The position numbers and the translations under genes were made by a program. A stretch of DNA of 49,976 nt. Source: an uncultured bacterium (GTDB lineage Bacteria > Patescibacteriota > Gracilibacteria > Absconditabacterales > Absconditicoccaceae). Where the stretch lies: the NCBI GenBank assembly GCA_903953935.1, contig CAJBLF010000023.1, positions 1 to 49,976 on the forward strand, written 5' to 3'. The notes beneath the pieces were generated by a model, which made no database searches, was not told where the DNA came from, and saw only the letters and a program-made list of their open reading frames with translations. Positions 10,495-20,547 of this stretch are shown in pieces; positions within the stretch are counted from its first letter, which is position 1; every line of letters starts with the position of its first letter.

Positions 10495-10816
10495 ATCCAG
10501 CTTTGCTGAATAGGAATTGTTTTGAAATTCTTATGTGATAAAAAAACCCTGCTTCTATACGCAGGGATAGGTCGTTGTTGTGGAGAAGACATCGTCAAAG
10601 TCCGTGACAACTGGTAAGATACTCAACAGCATCAACAAGCTTTTGAGGAATTGGTGTAGTATCACCAACCTCATCATACGAAACCTCCATAATGGTTTGT
10701 ACAAGATTTTCAACTTTTTCAATTTCCCTTTTGAGGGATTCAGCAAATGTTCGATCACGACGAGATTGAACATTTTTTGCTGAAATAATGGCTGATTTTA
10801 ATTCTGATCCATTCAT
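10493..10816 (-). CDS. Small hypothetical protein with ambiguous C-terminus
   Basis: The convincing part is 73 residues from the ATG at 10816-10814 (MNGSELKSAIISAKNVQSRRD...), a charged, helical protein ending DAVEYLTSCHGL. The next codon is TGA (10597-10595). Read as Gly, the frame continues 33 residues to TAA 10495-10493, a tail that looks unconstrained and spans a terminator-like hairpin. A +1 shift at CTT TGA C would instead give DDVFSTTTTYPCV and a TAG at 10557-10555, in the loop of that hairpin. Both candidate ends fall at a hairpin. No family is recognised. It lies between korB and murA on the same strand. Confidence 0.55.
10540..10566 (-). terminator. Terminator hairpin at the end of the small ORF
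   Basis: On the minus strand CCCTGC-GTATAGAA-GCAGGG followed by seven T. A TAG in another frame lies in its loop. Confidence 0.75.
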
Positions 10817-10932
10817 ATAGCTTATAGTTTTTGAATAGTATGAATTTTATTTGGGAAAATACTATATATATTTTTAAACAAATAACAAGACTTTAAAATA
10901 TTGAAAGATGGAAAAATTAATCTTTCCATTTT

Positions 10933-11535
10933 TTATCGTTTTCTCCAACTTGGACAGGCCTGATCGACATCGATATGAGAAAATCATTGATGTTGTATTC
11001 AGTCTATAATAGCTTGAGTAAGTAATGGGAGGTCCTTATCTATCATATGGACAGAATATGCACATCCTGCAGATTTAGCCATACCCACAGGATCAAATGG
11101 TAATATCTGATTTCCCTGAGGAGTAGATTTAGTTTTGACGTGCAGTGGAGTTGTCGGAGACGCTTGACCAGTAGTCAATCCATAGTTTTCATTATTTGCG
11201 ACGATATAGGTCAGATTTATATCTCTTCTACATGAATGTAAAAAATGTCCAAGCCCGATACCATATCCATCACCATCTCCACCATATGCAATAACTGTAA
11301 GATCAGGATTAGCAAGTTTTATTCCGGTAGCAAATGGCAACGATCTACCGTGTAAAGTCTCGCATCCATATCCATCGATATATTGAGCTGTTTTGCTAGC
11401 ACATCAGATACCAGAAAGTATCACTACCTTATGTTTAGGAATATTCAATTGTTTGAGTGCACTCTTAATTGCAGCATTGATAAGAAAATTACCACATCAA
11501 GGACATCGTTGAATTTTAGTAAGATTTGTTCTCAT
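10933..11535 (-). CDS. korB: 2-oxoacid:ferredoxin oxidoreductase, beta subunit
   Basis: The TPP-binding subunit of an enzyme that decarboxylates a 2-oxoacid to acyl-CoA and reduces ferredoxin. The 200-residue product begins MRTNLTKIQRCPGCGNF: CPGCG (residues 11-15) and the later Cys in GIGCAS and ACPSW are the usual [4Fe-4S] ligands. LPFATGIKLANPDLTVI leads into the TPP motif YGGDGDGYGIG, followed by NENYGLTTGQASPTT. It is shorter than typical KorB/PorB (about 270-300) because the C-terminal extension is missing, but all core motifs are present. The true end is TAA 10935-10933, two TGA codons beyond a standard-code stop. It lies about 190 bp downstream of korA, separated by a repeat element. 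Confidence 0.93.
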
Positions 11536-11578
11536 GAACAAGAATTAGAATTTAAAATTTATTTTATTTTTTCTTAAC

Positions 11579-11712
11579 AAATCCCTACCCTAAAGGTACC
11601 CTTCCCTTTATCAAGGGACAGTGTATTTTTACTAAAGGCCTCCTTGATAAAGGAGGAGGCTACAGTCCTAAGCGAAAGCCTTAGGATACCCGCCAATGCG
11701 GATGGTGGATTT
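11579..11712. repeat. MITE-like imperfect palindrome, AAATCC...GGATTT
   Basis: The spacer between korA and korB starts with AAATCCCTACCC and ends with GATGGTGGATTT. Inside are CCCTTTATCAAGGGA and CTCCTTGATAAAGGAGG, so two diverged copies of one unit face each other, plus a smaller hairpin around CCTAAGCGAAAGCCTTAGG. A related pair lies at 37283-37384. It carries no ORF; transcription of korA into korB would have to cross it. Confidence 0.6.
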
Positions 11713-11723
11713 GTTTATGTTTA

Positions 11724-13337
11724 CTAAATAATTATGTCTTCTGCAAATATAGGATATAAGGTATATTTTCTGATATTCGTAATTTTATTATTCCATTTCT
11801 TATCGTGAAGCCAACATTTGTTAGTAATAAGCTCTTGGAATTGTCATGAATAATTCATCTCTACAAAAATAAGTTTCTTTATTTGTTTTACATGCACATC
11901 CAAAAATTCTTTGAGCCTCATATCTAATGGTTGTAAACACTTAATAACTATCAGACCATATTTTACAGATTTCTTATTCTTTGTACGTATATACTCCTCT
12001 ATCACATAACGATTGACTCCAAATGTCACAAAAAATTCTTTAGCTTCAGGATTGATGATTTCATATCCGTAAAAATCTTTGGTAAATTCTTGTTGGACAA
12101 AAGTTTCTAATTTTTTGAATCTCTTATCTTGTTGTTGTTTTTTAATAAGTGGATCTTCATTAGTAGCACCATATTCATCGTGTTCATATGATGTTGCAAT
12201 AAATTCACCGTTCTCAGTACCAGGTAAAGTTATAGGAGAAATTCAATCATCGGAAAGCAGATATCTCTTATATCATTCAGATCAGGTATTTTGAAGTTTT
12301 CATCTATTGATGGGATAGGAAAGTAATGTAGACTTATCAACCGACAAATATGATTCAGAAAGTTGTTTATCGATAAGGAAGATGAGTGGATGTTGGTAGA
12401 CATCAGATCGATTTAATGCTTTTCAGATTAAAGCATATCATTCTTCAAACGTAGAAGGAGCCAAAACAATCGGATAGGTATCGCCAAAACTTGAATTCAA
12501 CGCATAATTTAAATCTGACTGACCAGTATAGGTTGGTGTCCCTGTACTTGGACCATCACGTTGAGAAAGGATATATACTCATCAAAGTTCAGCGATATTG
12601 GAGAAACTAATAGATTCAGTCATTAATGCAAATCCGCCCCCGCTAGTTCCACACATTGCTCTTTTACCAGCAAATTTGGCTCCAAGCATAGCCATACTTA
12701 CAGCAATTTCATCTTCTCACTGGAAGAATGTAACTTCTTTATGATCTACAATCACATCAATTAAGGATGAAGCTGGAGTCATAGGATATGCCGAATAAAA
12801 ATCCATCCCAGCTGCAATAGCTCACGTACCTATCATTTCATTTCAGAAAACAAATGATTTAGCTGGTCAGATGTTTTTTGAGAGATCATATATAGGAGTC
12901 TTAAAATAAGCATATCATTTACTCAATGTAGCGATATTATCATTCAACACATCACCAACAAACTGAGCTGCCAATAATTTTTCTCATTCTTCACAATCAA
13001 TACCAAGGAGTTTTAGTGATGCTCAGAAAAAATAGACATTTTTATATTTGATAGTAGTATCCTTCAAAGGATGAATCTTTTTGAGATTATAAATCTTAGA
13101 ATTTTTGCTTACTGAGTATTCATCAAATGGAAAAAAGTGATGTATGGTTTGAGTAATAGAAGGATGTTCATCAGAGATATATAAGAAGAAGTTGTTATTA
13201 TCTCCTTTAATAATAGAAGCATATTCCTTGTCACCAAGAACCGTATATCATTTGGATGATAAAAGTTGTCCCAGAAGCATTCCAGAGGTATTGACTCATG
13301 TGCCAGCCGCTCATGAGAAGCCGATTGAAATTTTCAT
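11724..13337 (-). CDS. korA: 2-oxoacid:ferredoxin oxidoreductase, fused gamma-alpha subunit
   Basis: A 537-residue partner of korB. Residues 1-180 are the gamma (CoA/acceptor) domain beginning [19 protein letters not shown], followed by the alpha domain with [50 protein letters not shown] and [19 protein letters not shown], all hallmarks of the KorA/VorA gamma-alpha fusion that lacks a separate ferredoxin subunit. Nearly every Gly in these motifs is a TGA or GGA. Substrate (2-oxoglutarate, pyruvate or branched) is not decidable from sequence. With korB it is the only visible energy-metabolism enzyme in the window. It ends at TAG 11726-11724, after an Ile-rich tail. Confidence 0.95.
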
Positions 13338-13512
13338 ATTCGCTAGTAAACAATAAAAGCAATTTTTTATCTTTTGTGTTTTTATATCCAAAGTAAAATA
13401 ATTTACAATTGAAAATAAAAAAACACAGAGAATAGACAAAAAATAAGGTTTAGTTCTATATTTTGCTTTTGTCCTAACTTTGTCCATTTTTTTCTTTTTT
13501 GAGAATAGTATA
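13338..13512. other. AT-rich intergenic stretch with no gene
   Basis: Between the divergent starts of korA and the Nudix-methyltransferase gene, before the tandem repeats. It holds AT-rich sequence and CTTTTGTCCTAACTTTGTCC-type short words, but I see no convincing promoter or ORF. Confidence 0.5.
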
Positions 13513-13797
13513 TTTGAGACGAAATAAAAACACGATACATTTTGAGTATTTTTAAACGTCGAAATTATACCGACGATTTTAGATGCTTAAATTTCAAACG
13601 AAGTAAAGAAATTTAAGATTTCTAAAACAGTTCGGTACATTTGAGACGAAATAAAAACACGATACATTTTAAGTGTTTTTAAACGTCGAAATTATACCGA
13701 CGATTTTAGATGCTTAAATTTCAAACGAAGTAAAGAAATTTAAGATTTCTAAAACAGTTCGGTACATTTGAGACGAAATAAAAATACGATACATGAG
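13513..13797 (+). repeat. 127-bp tandem direct repeat, 2.25 copies
   Basis: The unit starting TTTGAGACGAAATAAAAA occurs at 13513, 13640 and (partial, 31 bp) 13767, an exact 127-bp period with nearly identical copies. Each full copy holds two dyads: CGTCG-AAATTATAC-CGACG and CTTAAATTT...AAATTTAAG. The third, truncated copy ends in GATACATGAG and supplies the putative ATG of the next gene. Confidence 0.95.
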
Positions 13798-15151
13798 AAG
13801 CGAAATGGTTTTATCTCGTAATCAATCGAACATGAACCAATCTGATTTTATATTTGACAAGATTTTTCAACAAAAACTTGGACATCTGACTTTCAATATC
13901 GAAATGTATAAGAAAATTTATGATTTGGCGGAAATTCAAGAGACATTTGAAGTATCTAAAGAACAGTTTGCCTATGCCAAGAAAAAAACACTGTTTTCTA
14001 TACTCTGTATCTACAATGAAGAAGGAAAAATATATTTACAAAAAGATTTTCATGATAATTATCGAGCATTACCAGGGGGAAGTATCTATGACACTGATGA
14101 TATCCACAGTGCAATAAGAAGAATAGCGAAAAAAATTCATGACGACATAGTGATCTGAGAAATAGAACCTATAGCATTGGTAAGCAATGTATTCAAATTC
14201 TGAGAAGAACATCACACCAACACAGGAATCGTTTCTATGGCAAGAGTAAGAAATTTTGATGAAATAAAAAAATCTTTAATCTATGGAGATTTTCTCTTTA
14301 TCACCAAACAGGAGTTACATAAAATAAACAAATACGCCAACAATAAGGTAGTACAATTAGCACTCAAAAGAATTAAAACATTTGCACAAAAATTTCCTGA
14401 ACATGAAATAGCAGTAAATGAGAAATATAGACGAAGATACGCGATTCATAATAACATAGTAAAAAGATTTTTACTTACGCCATATCTCAAAAAGAAAGAA
14501 GCATTTAATCAACTCTTATTTGACAAAATAGGATCTATTAGTTCTTTTATTGATGTATCTTGTTGAGATAACGGATTTATACACACATTGGCCAATAAGG
14601 TACCACAAATAAATACTATAGTAGGAAATGACATCTCTCGAAGTCAACTAGATCTCACAAAAAAAGAAAGACAAAAAATACTCTATACCAACCATAATGC
14701 AGTACATCTCCCCTTCAAAGAAAAAACCTTTGATATAGCATATTGTGCAAACACATTACACCATATGACCTCAAGAAAAGACATAAAGAATCTCCTGGAA
14801 GGTATGTTTGATATATCAAAAAAAATGCTTATTGTAGAGATTGAAAGACCCAAAGAAACAGGTTGGTTTCCACACATATTGAACAAATATCGATATATCG
14901 GATTTTTAAAAGACGTAGGATGAGCATACCTTTCACAAAAAGAATTTGAAATCGTGCTCTATGATTTTTTTAAAGAAAAAGCAAAGATAACGTTTTCATA
15001 TTTCAAAAACATCCAAGGAAAATATATGATTGCAGAGATAGAACAACCAAGAAACAACAATTTACTCCAAACGAACAGAATACTGTTCCAGAAGTTTAGA
15101 GAAAAATACGAAAATATGAGGGTAGCAAAAGAATATCATAAAAGTGTATAA
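13793..15151 (+). CDS. Nudix-like domain fused to SAM-dependent methyltransferase
   Basis: One 452-residue frame (TGA 14156, 14201, 14564, 14921 as Gly). Residues about 60-190 resemble a Nudix fold: KKTLFSILCIYNEEGKIYLQK, RALPGGSIYDTDD, then a helix SAIRRIAKKIHDD. The Nudix box (GX5EX7REUXEE) is degenerate, with RRIAKK in place of REUXEE, so hydrolase activity is doubtful. From about residue 250 a class I methyltransferase follows: FIDVSCGDNGF (motif I), GNDISRSQLDL, LPFKEKTFDIAYCANTLHHM and KKMLIVEIERP. The ATG at 13793 lies in the last tandem repeat; ATG 13805 or 13832 are alternatives. A substrate is not evident. It is followed 37 bp later by the CYTH gene. Confidence 0.75.
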
Positions 15152-15188
15152 ACACATTATCATATATTTTTATTTTTTCATAGAATAG

Positions 15189-15770
15189 ATGACGCCTCAC
15201 CGCATTTTCGAAACAGAAAAAAAATTCAGATGTGATAAGATTAATGAACTAGTAACTTATGCACTATCTATGGATTTCATAAGAACCCATGAAAACGTAT
15301 CAGAACACGATATTTATTTCACAGACAAAGATGATACGTTTATCGAACAAAGGATATGTTTGAGAATAAGACAAACAGAGAACCATTGCGAAATCACCTA
15401 CAAATGACAATCTAAAGATACATGAGCATTCTATTCCAAACTAGAGAACAATATCAACATAACACACAATCACAAAGAAAACGCAATAGAACTATTACAG
15501 TCATTATGATTTTTGAGATATGTGGATGTAAAAAAAACCAGAAATATGTATAAAAAAGATGGAGAAAATATTGTTTACAATATTGCTATCGATCATATCG
15601 AAGGAGCAGGACATTTTGTAGAATTTGAGATGTTATCGGGAAAAGCATTGGAAGAAAATCAGATACAATCATTTTTTGAATCATTTGTAGATCTATTTAG
15701 AAATTTTGGTTTGCAAGAAGAGAAATTGCCCTATAGGGATATAGTAAAACAAATGAATAGCAATAAGTAA
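15189..15770 (+). CDS. CYTH domain protein (class IV adenylate cyclase / triphosphatase-like)
   Basis: A 193-residue protein starting MTPHRIFETEKKF; ETEKKF (residues 8-13) is the ExExK signature of CYTH/triphosphate-tunnel enzymes. Later tunnel strands are visible: ICLRIRQTENHCEITYKG, GAFYSKLENN, YNIAIDHIEGAGHFVEFEML (the E-x-E strand) and a C-terminal YRDIVKQ. The family binds triphosphates with a divalent metal and includes adenylate cyclase CyaB, thiamine triphosphatase and short-chain polyphosphatases; the exact reaction cannot be told. It includes six TGA=Gly codons. Together with the Nudix-methyltransferase gene just upstream it may form a small nucleotide-related unit. Confidence 0.9.
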
Positions 15771-15808
15771 GTATCGAAGATACATGAAAACCTATAAAAG
15801 CACAAGAG

Positions 15809-15837
15809 AATATCCCATTGAAAAATAGGATATTTTT
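15809..15837 (+). terminator. Terminator after the CYTH gene
   Basis: AATATCC (15809-15815) pairs with GGATATT (15828-15834), followed by TTTT. It separates the CYTH unit from the glycan locus. Confidence 0.65.
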
Positions 15838-15881
15838 GTTACTTATAGAAAAAGATTTTTATTTTCTTAGCTACTAACAGT

Positions 15882-16826
15882 ATGCAAAAGATTATAGTAA
15901 CGTGATGAGCATGATTTATCGGATCAAATTTTCTAAATAAGTATGTAATATTACATCCAGAAATTACATTCATCAATGTGGATTGTCTAACTTATGCATG
16001 AAAATTGGAAAACATTTCTGAAGAAGTAAAATCTGCTTCCAATTACTTTTTTGAAAAGGTAGACATAAGAGACACAGAAAAACTTGAAGAAGTTTTTATA
16101 CGCAACAGTCCAACAGATATCATTCATTTTGCAGCCGAATCACATGTAGACAACAGTATAAAGAACCCTAAATTATTTACAGAAACCAATGTAATCGGAA
16201 CACAAAATCTGCTTGATCTCTATAGAAAATATGGACTCAAAAGATTTCATCAGATATCAACCGACGAAGTCTACGGTGACATTCCCAATAGTGGATTTTT
16301 TTTGGAGACAACGCCATTAAATCCAAGTTCGCCATATAGTGCATCAAAGACTGCAGCAGATATGTTAGTTAAAGCATACGGAAGAACATTTAAGATAGAC
16401 TACACCATAACAAGATGTTCAAACAATTACGGACCTAATCAAGATAATGAAAAACTAATTCCTCATTTTATAGATTTATTGAAAAACGACAAACCAGTAA
16501 CAGTATATGGAGACTGATCAAACATCAGAGATCGATTATTTGTGGAAGATCATTGTGATGCTATATGGGAAGTATTCACCAAAGCACAAAGTGGAAGCAC
16601 ATACAATATCTGAGGAAATAATGAATATAGCAATCTTGAAATCACAAAAATTCTTCTCAAAGAAATGGGTAAAGACGAAAGTTATATCAGTTTTGTAACT
16701 GATAGGCCAGGACACGATAAAAGATATGCAATAGATGCAAGCAAGATAAAAGATGAATTATGATGGGAGCCAAAAGTTAAATTTGACGGATGAATAAAGA
16801 CAACAATAGCATTTTATACAGCTTAA
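15882..16826 (+). CDS. rfbB: dTDP-glucose 4,6-dehydratase
   Basis: RfbB/RmlB converts dTDP-glucose to the 4-keto-6-deoxy sugar, step 2 of dTDP-L-rhamnose synthesis, with NAD. The 314-residue product begins MQKIIVTGGAGFIGSNF; three glycines of this Rossmann motif are TGA codons, which excludes a Trp reading. Then come DIRDTEKLEEVF, HFAAESHVDNS, ISTDEVYGDI (catalytic TDE), SPYSASKTAADML (YxxxK) and RCSNNYGPNQ. Slightly shorter than usual (about 340-355). A T-rich tract (TTTTTATTTT, 17-26 bases upstream) and no Shine-Dalgarno precede the ATG. It opens the glycan locus, with rfbA 69 bp downstream. Confidence 0.97.
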
Positions 16827-16895
16827 GGTTATAAAACGAAAGTATATTTTTTCAGAAAGTACAAAATCTTATTTTATCTTTCTAAATAACGATTC

Positions 16896-17750
16896 ATGAA
16901 ATGAATAATCCTTGCAGGATGATCAGGCACAAGACTCCATCCACTCACCTTAGCAGTCAGTAAACAATTGATGCCAATCTACGATAAACCGATGATCTAT
17001 TATCCTCTTTCCATTTTGATGATGGCAGGAATCAAAGAAATATTGATTATCTCTACTCCTCACGATCTACCAAACTTTCAGAAACTTTTAGGAGATGGAA
17101 GCGCCTTATGATGCAAGTTCGAATATAAAGAACAAAAAATACCAAATGGATTAGCTCAAGCGTTTGTACTAGGAGAAGAATTCATAGGAAACGATAAGGT
17201 AGCTTTGATACTAGGAGACAATATTTTTTATGGTGCAGGACTACAATGAATCATAAAAAACTGCAAAGATCCAGAATGATGAATAGTATTTGCTTATCAT
17301 GTAGCCGATCCCGAAAGATATGGTGTCGTAGAATTCGATGAATCAAATAAAGCATTATCAATAGAAGAAAAACCAGCACATCCTAGATCAAACTATGCGG
17401 TACCAGGACTTTATTTTTATGACAACAGTGTAGTAAAGGTAGCAAAAGAACTTACACCAAGCGCAAGAGGAGAATACGAGCTCACCGACGTAAATAAGAT
17501 ATACCTTAGAGAATGAAAATTAAAAGTAGAGATGTTGCCAAGAGGAACAGCATGGTTAGATACAGGAACATTTAATTCACTGATCCAAGCATCAGAATTC
17601 GTTCAGACTATACAAGAAAGACAATGATTTATGGTATGATGTATAGAAGAAATAGCTTATCATGAATGATTTATCAACAAAGAACAACTTATAAAATTAG
17701 CTGAACCACTAAGAAAAAGTTGATATGGAGAATACCTAATGAAATTATAA
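16896..17750 (+). CDS. rfbA: Glucose-1-phosphate thymidylyltransferase
   Basis: RfbA/RmlA makes dTDP-glucose from glucose-1-phosphate and dTTP, step 1 of the rhamnose pathway. 284 residues: [19 protein letters not shown] is the nucleotide-binding signature (the GG and K-G are partly TGA-coded). [41 protein letters not shown] and [13 protein letters not shown] complete the active site, and GEYLMKL is the usual C-terminus. Length matches the short RmlA type. It sits between rfbB and rfbC on the same strand. Confidence 0.98.
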
Positions 17751-17775
17751 TCTTTAGATAATAACAACACTACTA

Positions 17776-18351
17776 ATGGCATTTACTTTTACAAAAAACG
17801 AGGTAATCAATGATATAATACTTATCGATACCAAAAGTTTCTGAGACCAAAGATGATTTTTTATGGAAACGTACAATCAAAAAGATTTTGAAGCAAACTG
17901 AATCACAACAAAGTTCGTACAAGACAATTACAGCAAATCTATTAAGGGCGTTTTCAGATGATTTCACTTTCAGACACAGCATACACAAGCAAAGCTGGTA
18001 AGGGTCAATATATGATCAGTACTGGATTTTGCTATCGACATAAGAAAAGATTCACCGACATATGGTAGATATATATACGAATTATTATCAGCCAAAAACA
18101 AGAAACAGTTATTTATTCCAAAATGATTTGCCCATGGATTTCTGGTATTAGAAGATGAAACAGAATTCTATTACAAATGTGATGATTATTATGACCCAGA
18201 ACATGAGGGGGGAATATATTATACCGACAAAGAAATACAGATAAACCGGGAGGAAATAATGAAAAATCACGACATCAAAGAATTGATATTGGCAGAAAAA
18301 GATAAAAAGCATCCGACACTCAAAGAGTTTTATATAAATAATCCTTTTTAA
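17776..18351 (+). CDS. rfbC: dTDP-4-dehydrorhamnose 3,5-epimerase
   Basis: RfbC epimerises the 4-keto-6-deoxyglucose at C3 and C5. 191 residues of a cupin fold: FGDQRGFFMETYNQ, FVQDNYSKSIKGVFRGFHFQ (His of the catalytic centre), VDFAIDIR-type strand VLDFAIDIRKDSPTYG, and FIPKGFAHGFLVLEDETEF. Length is typical. It starts 25 bp after rfbA, and rfbD begins 69 bp after it. Confidence 0.97.
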
Positions 18352-18420
18352 ACAAACACTCATCATAATCTCAAAAAAAATATTTAAAATAATACATTTT
18401 TTTATTGCATATCAATAAGC

Positions 18421-19272
18421 ATGAAAAAAATATTACTGACCTGAGCCAACGGAATGTTAGGAACAGACTTTATCAAACACTTTGGAAAGACATTTGAAAT
18501 CTTAGCACTTGATAGAAATAACGGTGATATAACCAACAGAACATCAATGGAAGAACTCATAAAAAAAACGACACCAGATATAATAGTAAACTTTGCAGCC
18601 TATACCAATGTGGAAGCTGCTGAAGACACATGAAGGAAAATGAATTTTGACGTAAATAGTTTATGAGTACATAACTTGGCTAAATTATCAGCAAAACATG
18701 CTATAGATTTAATAACCATCTCTACTGACTATGTCTTTGATGGTAGCAAAAAAGAATGATATACAGAAAACGATGTATGCAATCCCATAAATAGTTATGG
18801 TATGGCAAAATATCTGTGAGAACAACTAGCGCAACAAGAGAATCCAGACAGTATAATCATCAGAACCAGTCGACTCTACGGATGAGGGAAAGAGTATAAA
18901 AACTTTGTAAATACTATAATTAATCTATGAACCAATAGAGACGAAGTAAAAGTAGTAAAGGATCAAATGGGAGCACCAACCTATACTATTGATCTATGTG
19001 AAGCTATAACAAAAACCATAAACAATACAGAGGACTACAAGTGAAAAATATTGCATTTTTGTAACGAAACAAAAGACGATGGAATAAGTTGGTTTGAATT
19101 TGCAGAAGAGATATGTAAAGTGGCCGGGGTACAAACAAAATTAACGCCATGTTCTTCTCAAGAGTTCGTAACTAAGGCACCAAGACCGCAATGTAGCAAA
19201 TTAATAAATTGAAGTAACATCCATTTGAGAGACTGGAAAGAATGATTACACGAATATCTTGCGACACTATAA
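18421..19272 (+). CDS. rfbD: dTDP-4-dehydrorhamnose reductase
   Basis: RfbD reduces dTDP-4-keto-rhamnose to dTDP-L-rhamnose with NAD(P)H. 283 residues: MKKILLTGANGMLGTDF (Rossmann), IVNFAAYTNVEAAED, ISTDYVFDGSKKEGY and YGMAKYLGEQL (YxxxK) are the family marks; near the C-terminus APRPQCSKL resembles the conserved 'RP..S.L'. It completes a full rfbB-A-C-D set. The start is preceded by an ATTTTTTTATTG tract and no Shine-Dalgarno. Confidence 0.97.
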
Positions 19273-19304
19273 TAAATTTTTTTATTTTTAATTGCAGAAA
19301 AAAA

Positions 19305-20531
19305 ATGGGGAAGTATTCATTAATCGATCATTGTCCGATAACAGGTAACGAAGAAAGGATAACATATTTCAATTTGGGAAACATTCCATTGGTAAACAAC
19401 TTGAATGCAACGAGAGAAGAATCTTTACATGCAGATAGATATCCTCTGCAAGTTAATTATTTCCCTAGTTCGGGAGTGTCAGCATTAGAATGTTCAATTG
19501 ACGGCGATCTCCTCTTTTCTAATTACCTCTACAAATCAGAAGTAAACATCCCCTATTATAATCACTGCAAAGAAATGTTTAAGTATATACAAAAATACGT
19601 AACCACAAAAAACATGTTGAAAATAGCAGATATTGGAGGTAACGACTGATCATTATTGTGTGCCTTCAGAGAAGAAAGTAAAGAAGAATTATCATTATTA
19701 AATATAGATCCCTCCGTAAACCTTACAAAAATCTCAGAATCCAAGGGGATTTATACCTTAGTAGATTTTTTTAGTTATGAAGTAGCACAAAAGATTTCAG
19801 ATAAATATGACATCATCACCTCAACCAATGTATTTCAACATCTAAAAGATATAGCCTCTTTTGTCCAAGGAGTAGAATTTCTTTTATCTGAAGAAGGAAT
19901 ACGAGTCTTAGAATTTCCTTACTGGATACATAGCATGGAGACGAATCAATTTGATCAAGTATATCATGAACATATGTACTATCACTCAGCGACACCACTA
20001 AAAGCATTAATGGAAAAATATGGCTTGAAAATTATCAACATAACCACACAGGATATCCATGGAGGATCTATGAGAATGATAATGGCAAAGAAAAAATCTG
20101 CACATACACCAGACGAAACCGTAGGGACAACAATCAAAGCAGAAGAAAAGTATACGCTCGAGTATTATAAAGATCGGTGATTGAACATACAAAAATATAT
20201 CAACGAATCTAAAAAATTTATAAAAGATCTCAAGGCTGAAGGCAAAACAATCTACGGTTTTGGCGCTGCAGCAAAAGGATGCATCTATCTCAATGCAATG
20301 GGTATAGATTATACCGATATAGACGTAGTAATAGACGATACAGACATCAAACAAGGAAAATTTATCCCAGGAACAGGAATTGAAATAGTTAGTAGAGATA
20401 TTTTGAAAGAAAAAAAACCTGATTATATTCTGATTTTGGCACACAACTTCGCTGAATATATTATCAAATCTTTATACCACGAATACCAAGGAAAATTCAT
20501 TATTTTAATTCCTTCAATAAGAATTTTTTAA
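19305..20531 (+). CDS. Sugar C-methyltransferase (Methyltransf_13/14 architecture)
   Basis: A 408-residue protein with the three-part layout of deoxysugar C-methyltransferases such as TylC3 and NovU. The N-terminal part has SLIDHCPITGN and ALECSIDGDLLFSN, where this family has Cys metal ligands. The SAM domain has LKIADIGGNDGSLL and FDVITSTNVFQHL-like IITSTNVFQHLKD. The C-terminal Rossmann-like part has YGFGAAAKGCIYLN and DYILILAHNFAEY. Such enzymes methylate C3 of dTDP-4-keto sugars, fitting its place directly after the dTDP-rhamnose genes: the locus may make a branched-chain deoxysugar from the shared 4-keto intermediate. Which sugar carbon is used is not known. Confidence 0.85.
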
Positions 20532-20547
20532 TAGCATAAGAGATTAT

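Noticed and set aside
10595-10816. Gene for RF2 (because of the CTT TGA C site)
   Set aside because: The protein is only about 73 residues with no release-factor motif, and RF2 is not expected where UGA is sense.
15882-16826. UGA = Trp (code 4, mycoplasma-like)
   Set aside because: TGA falls in glycine-only motifs such as the Rossmann loop and Walker A, which Trp would destroy.
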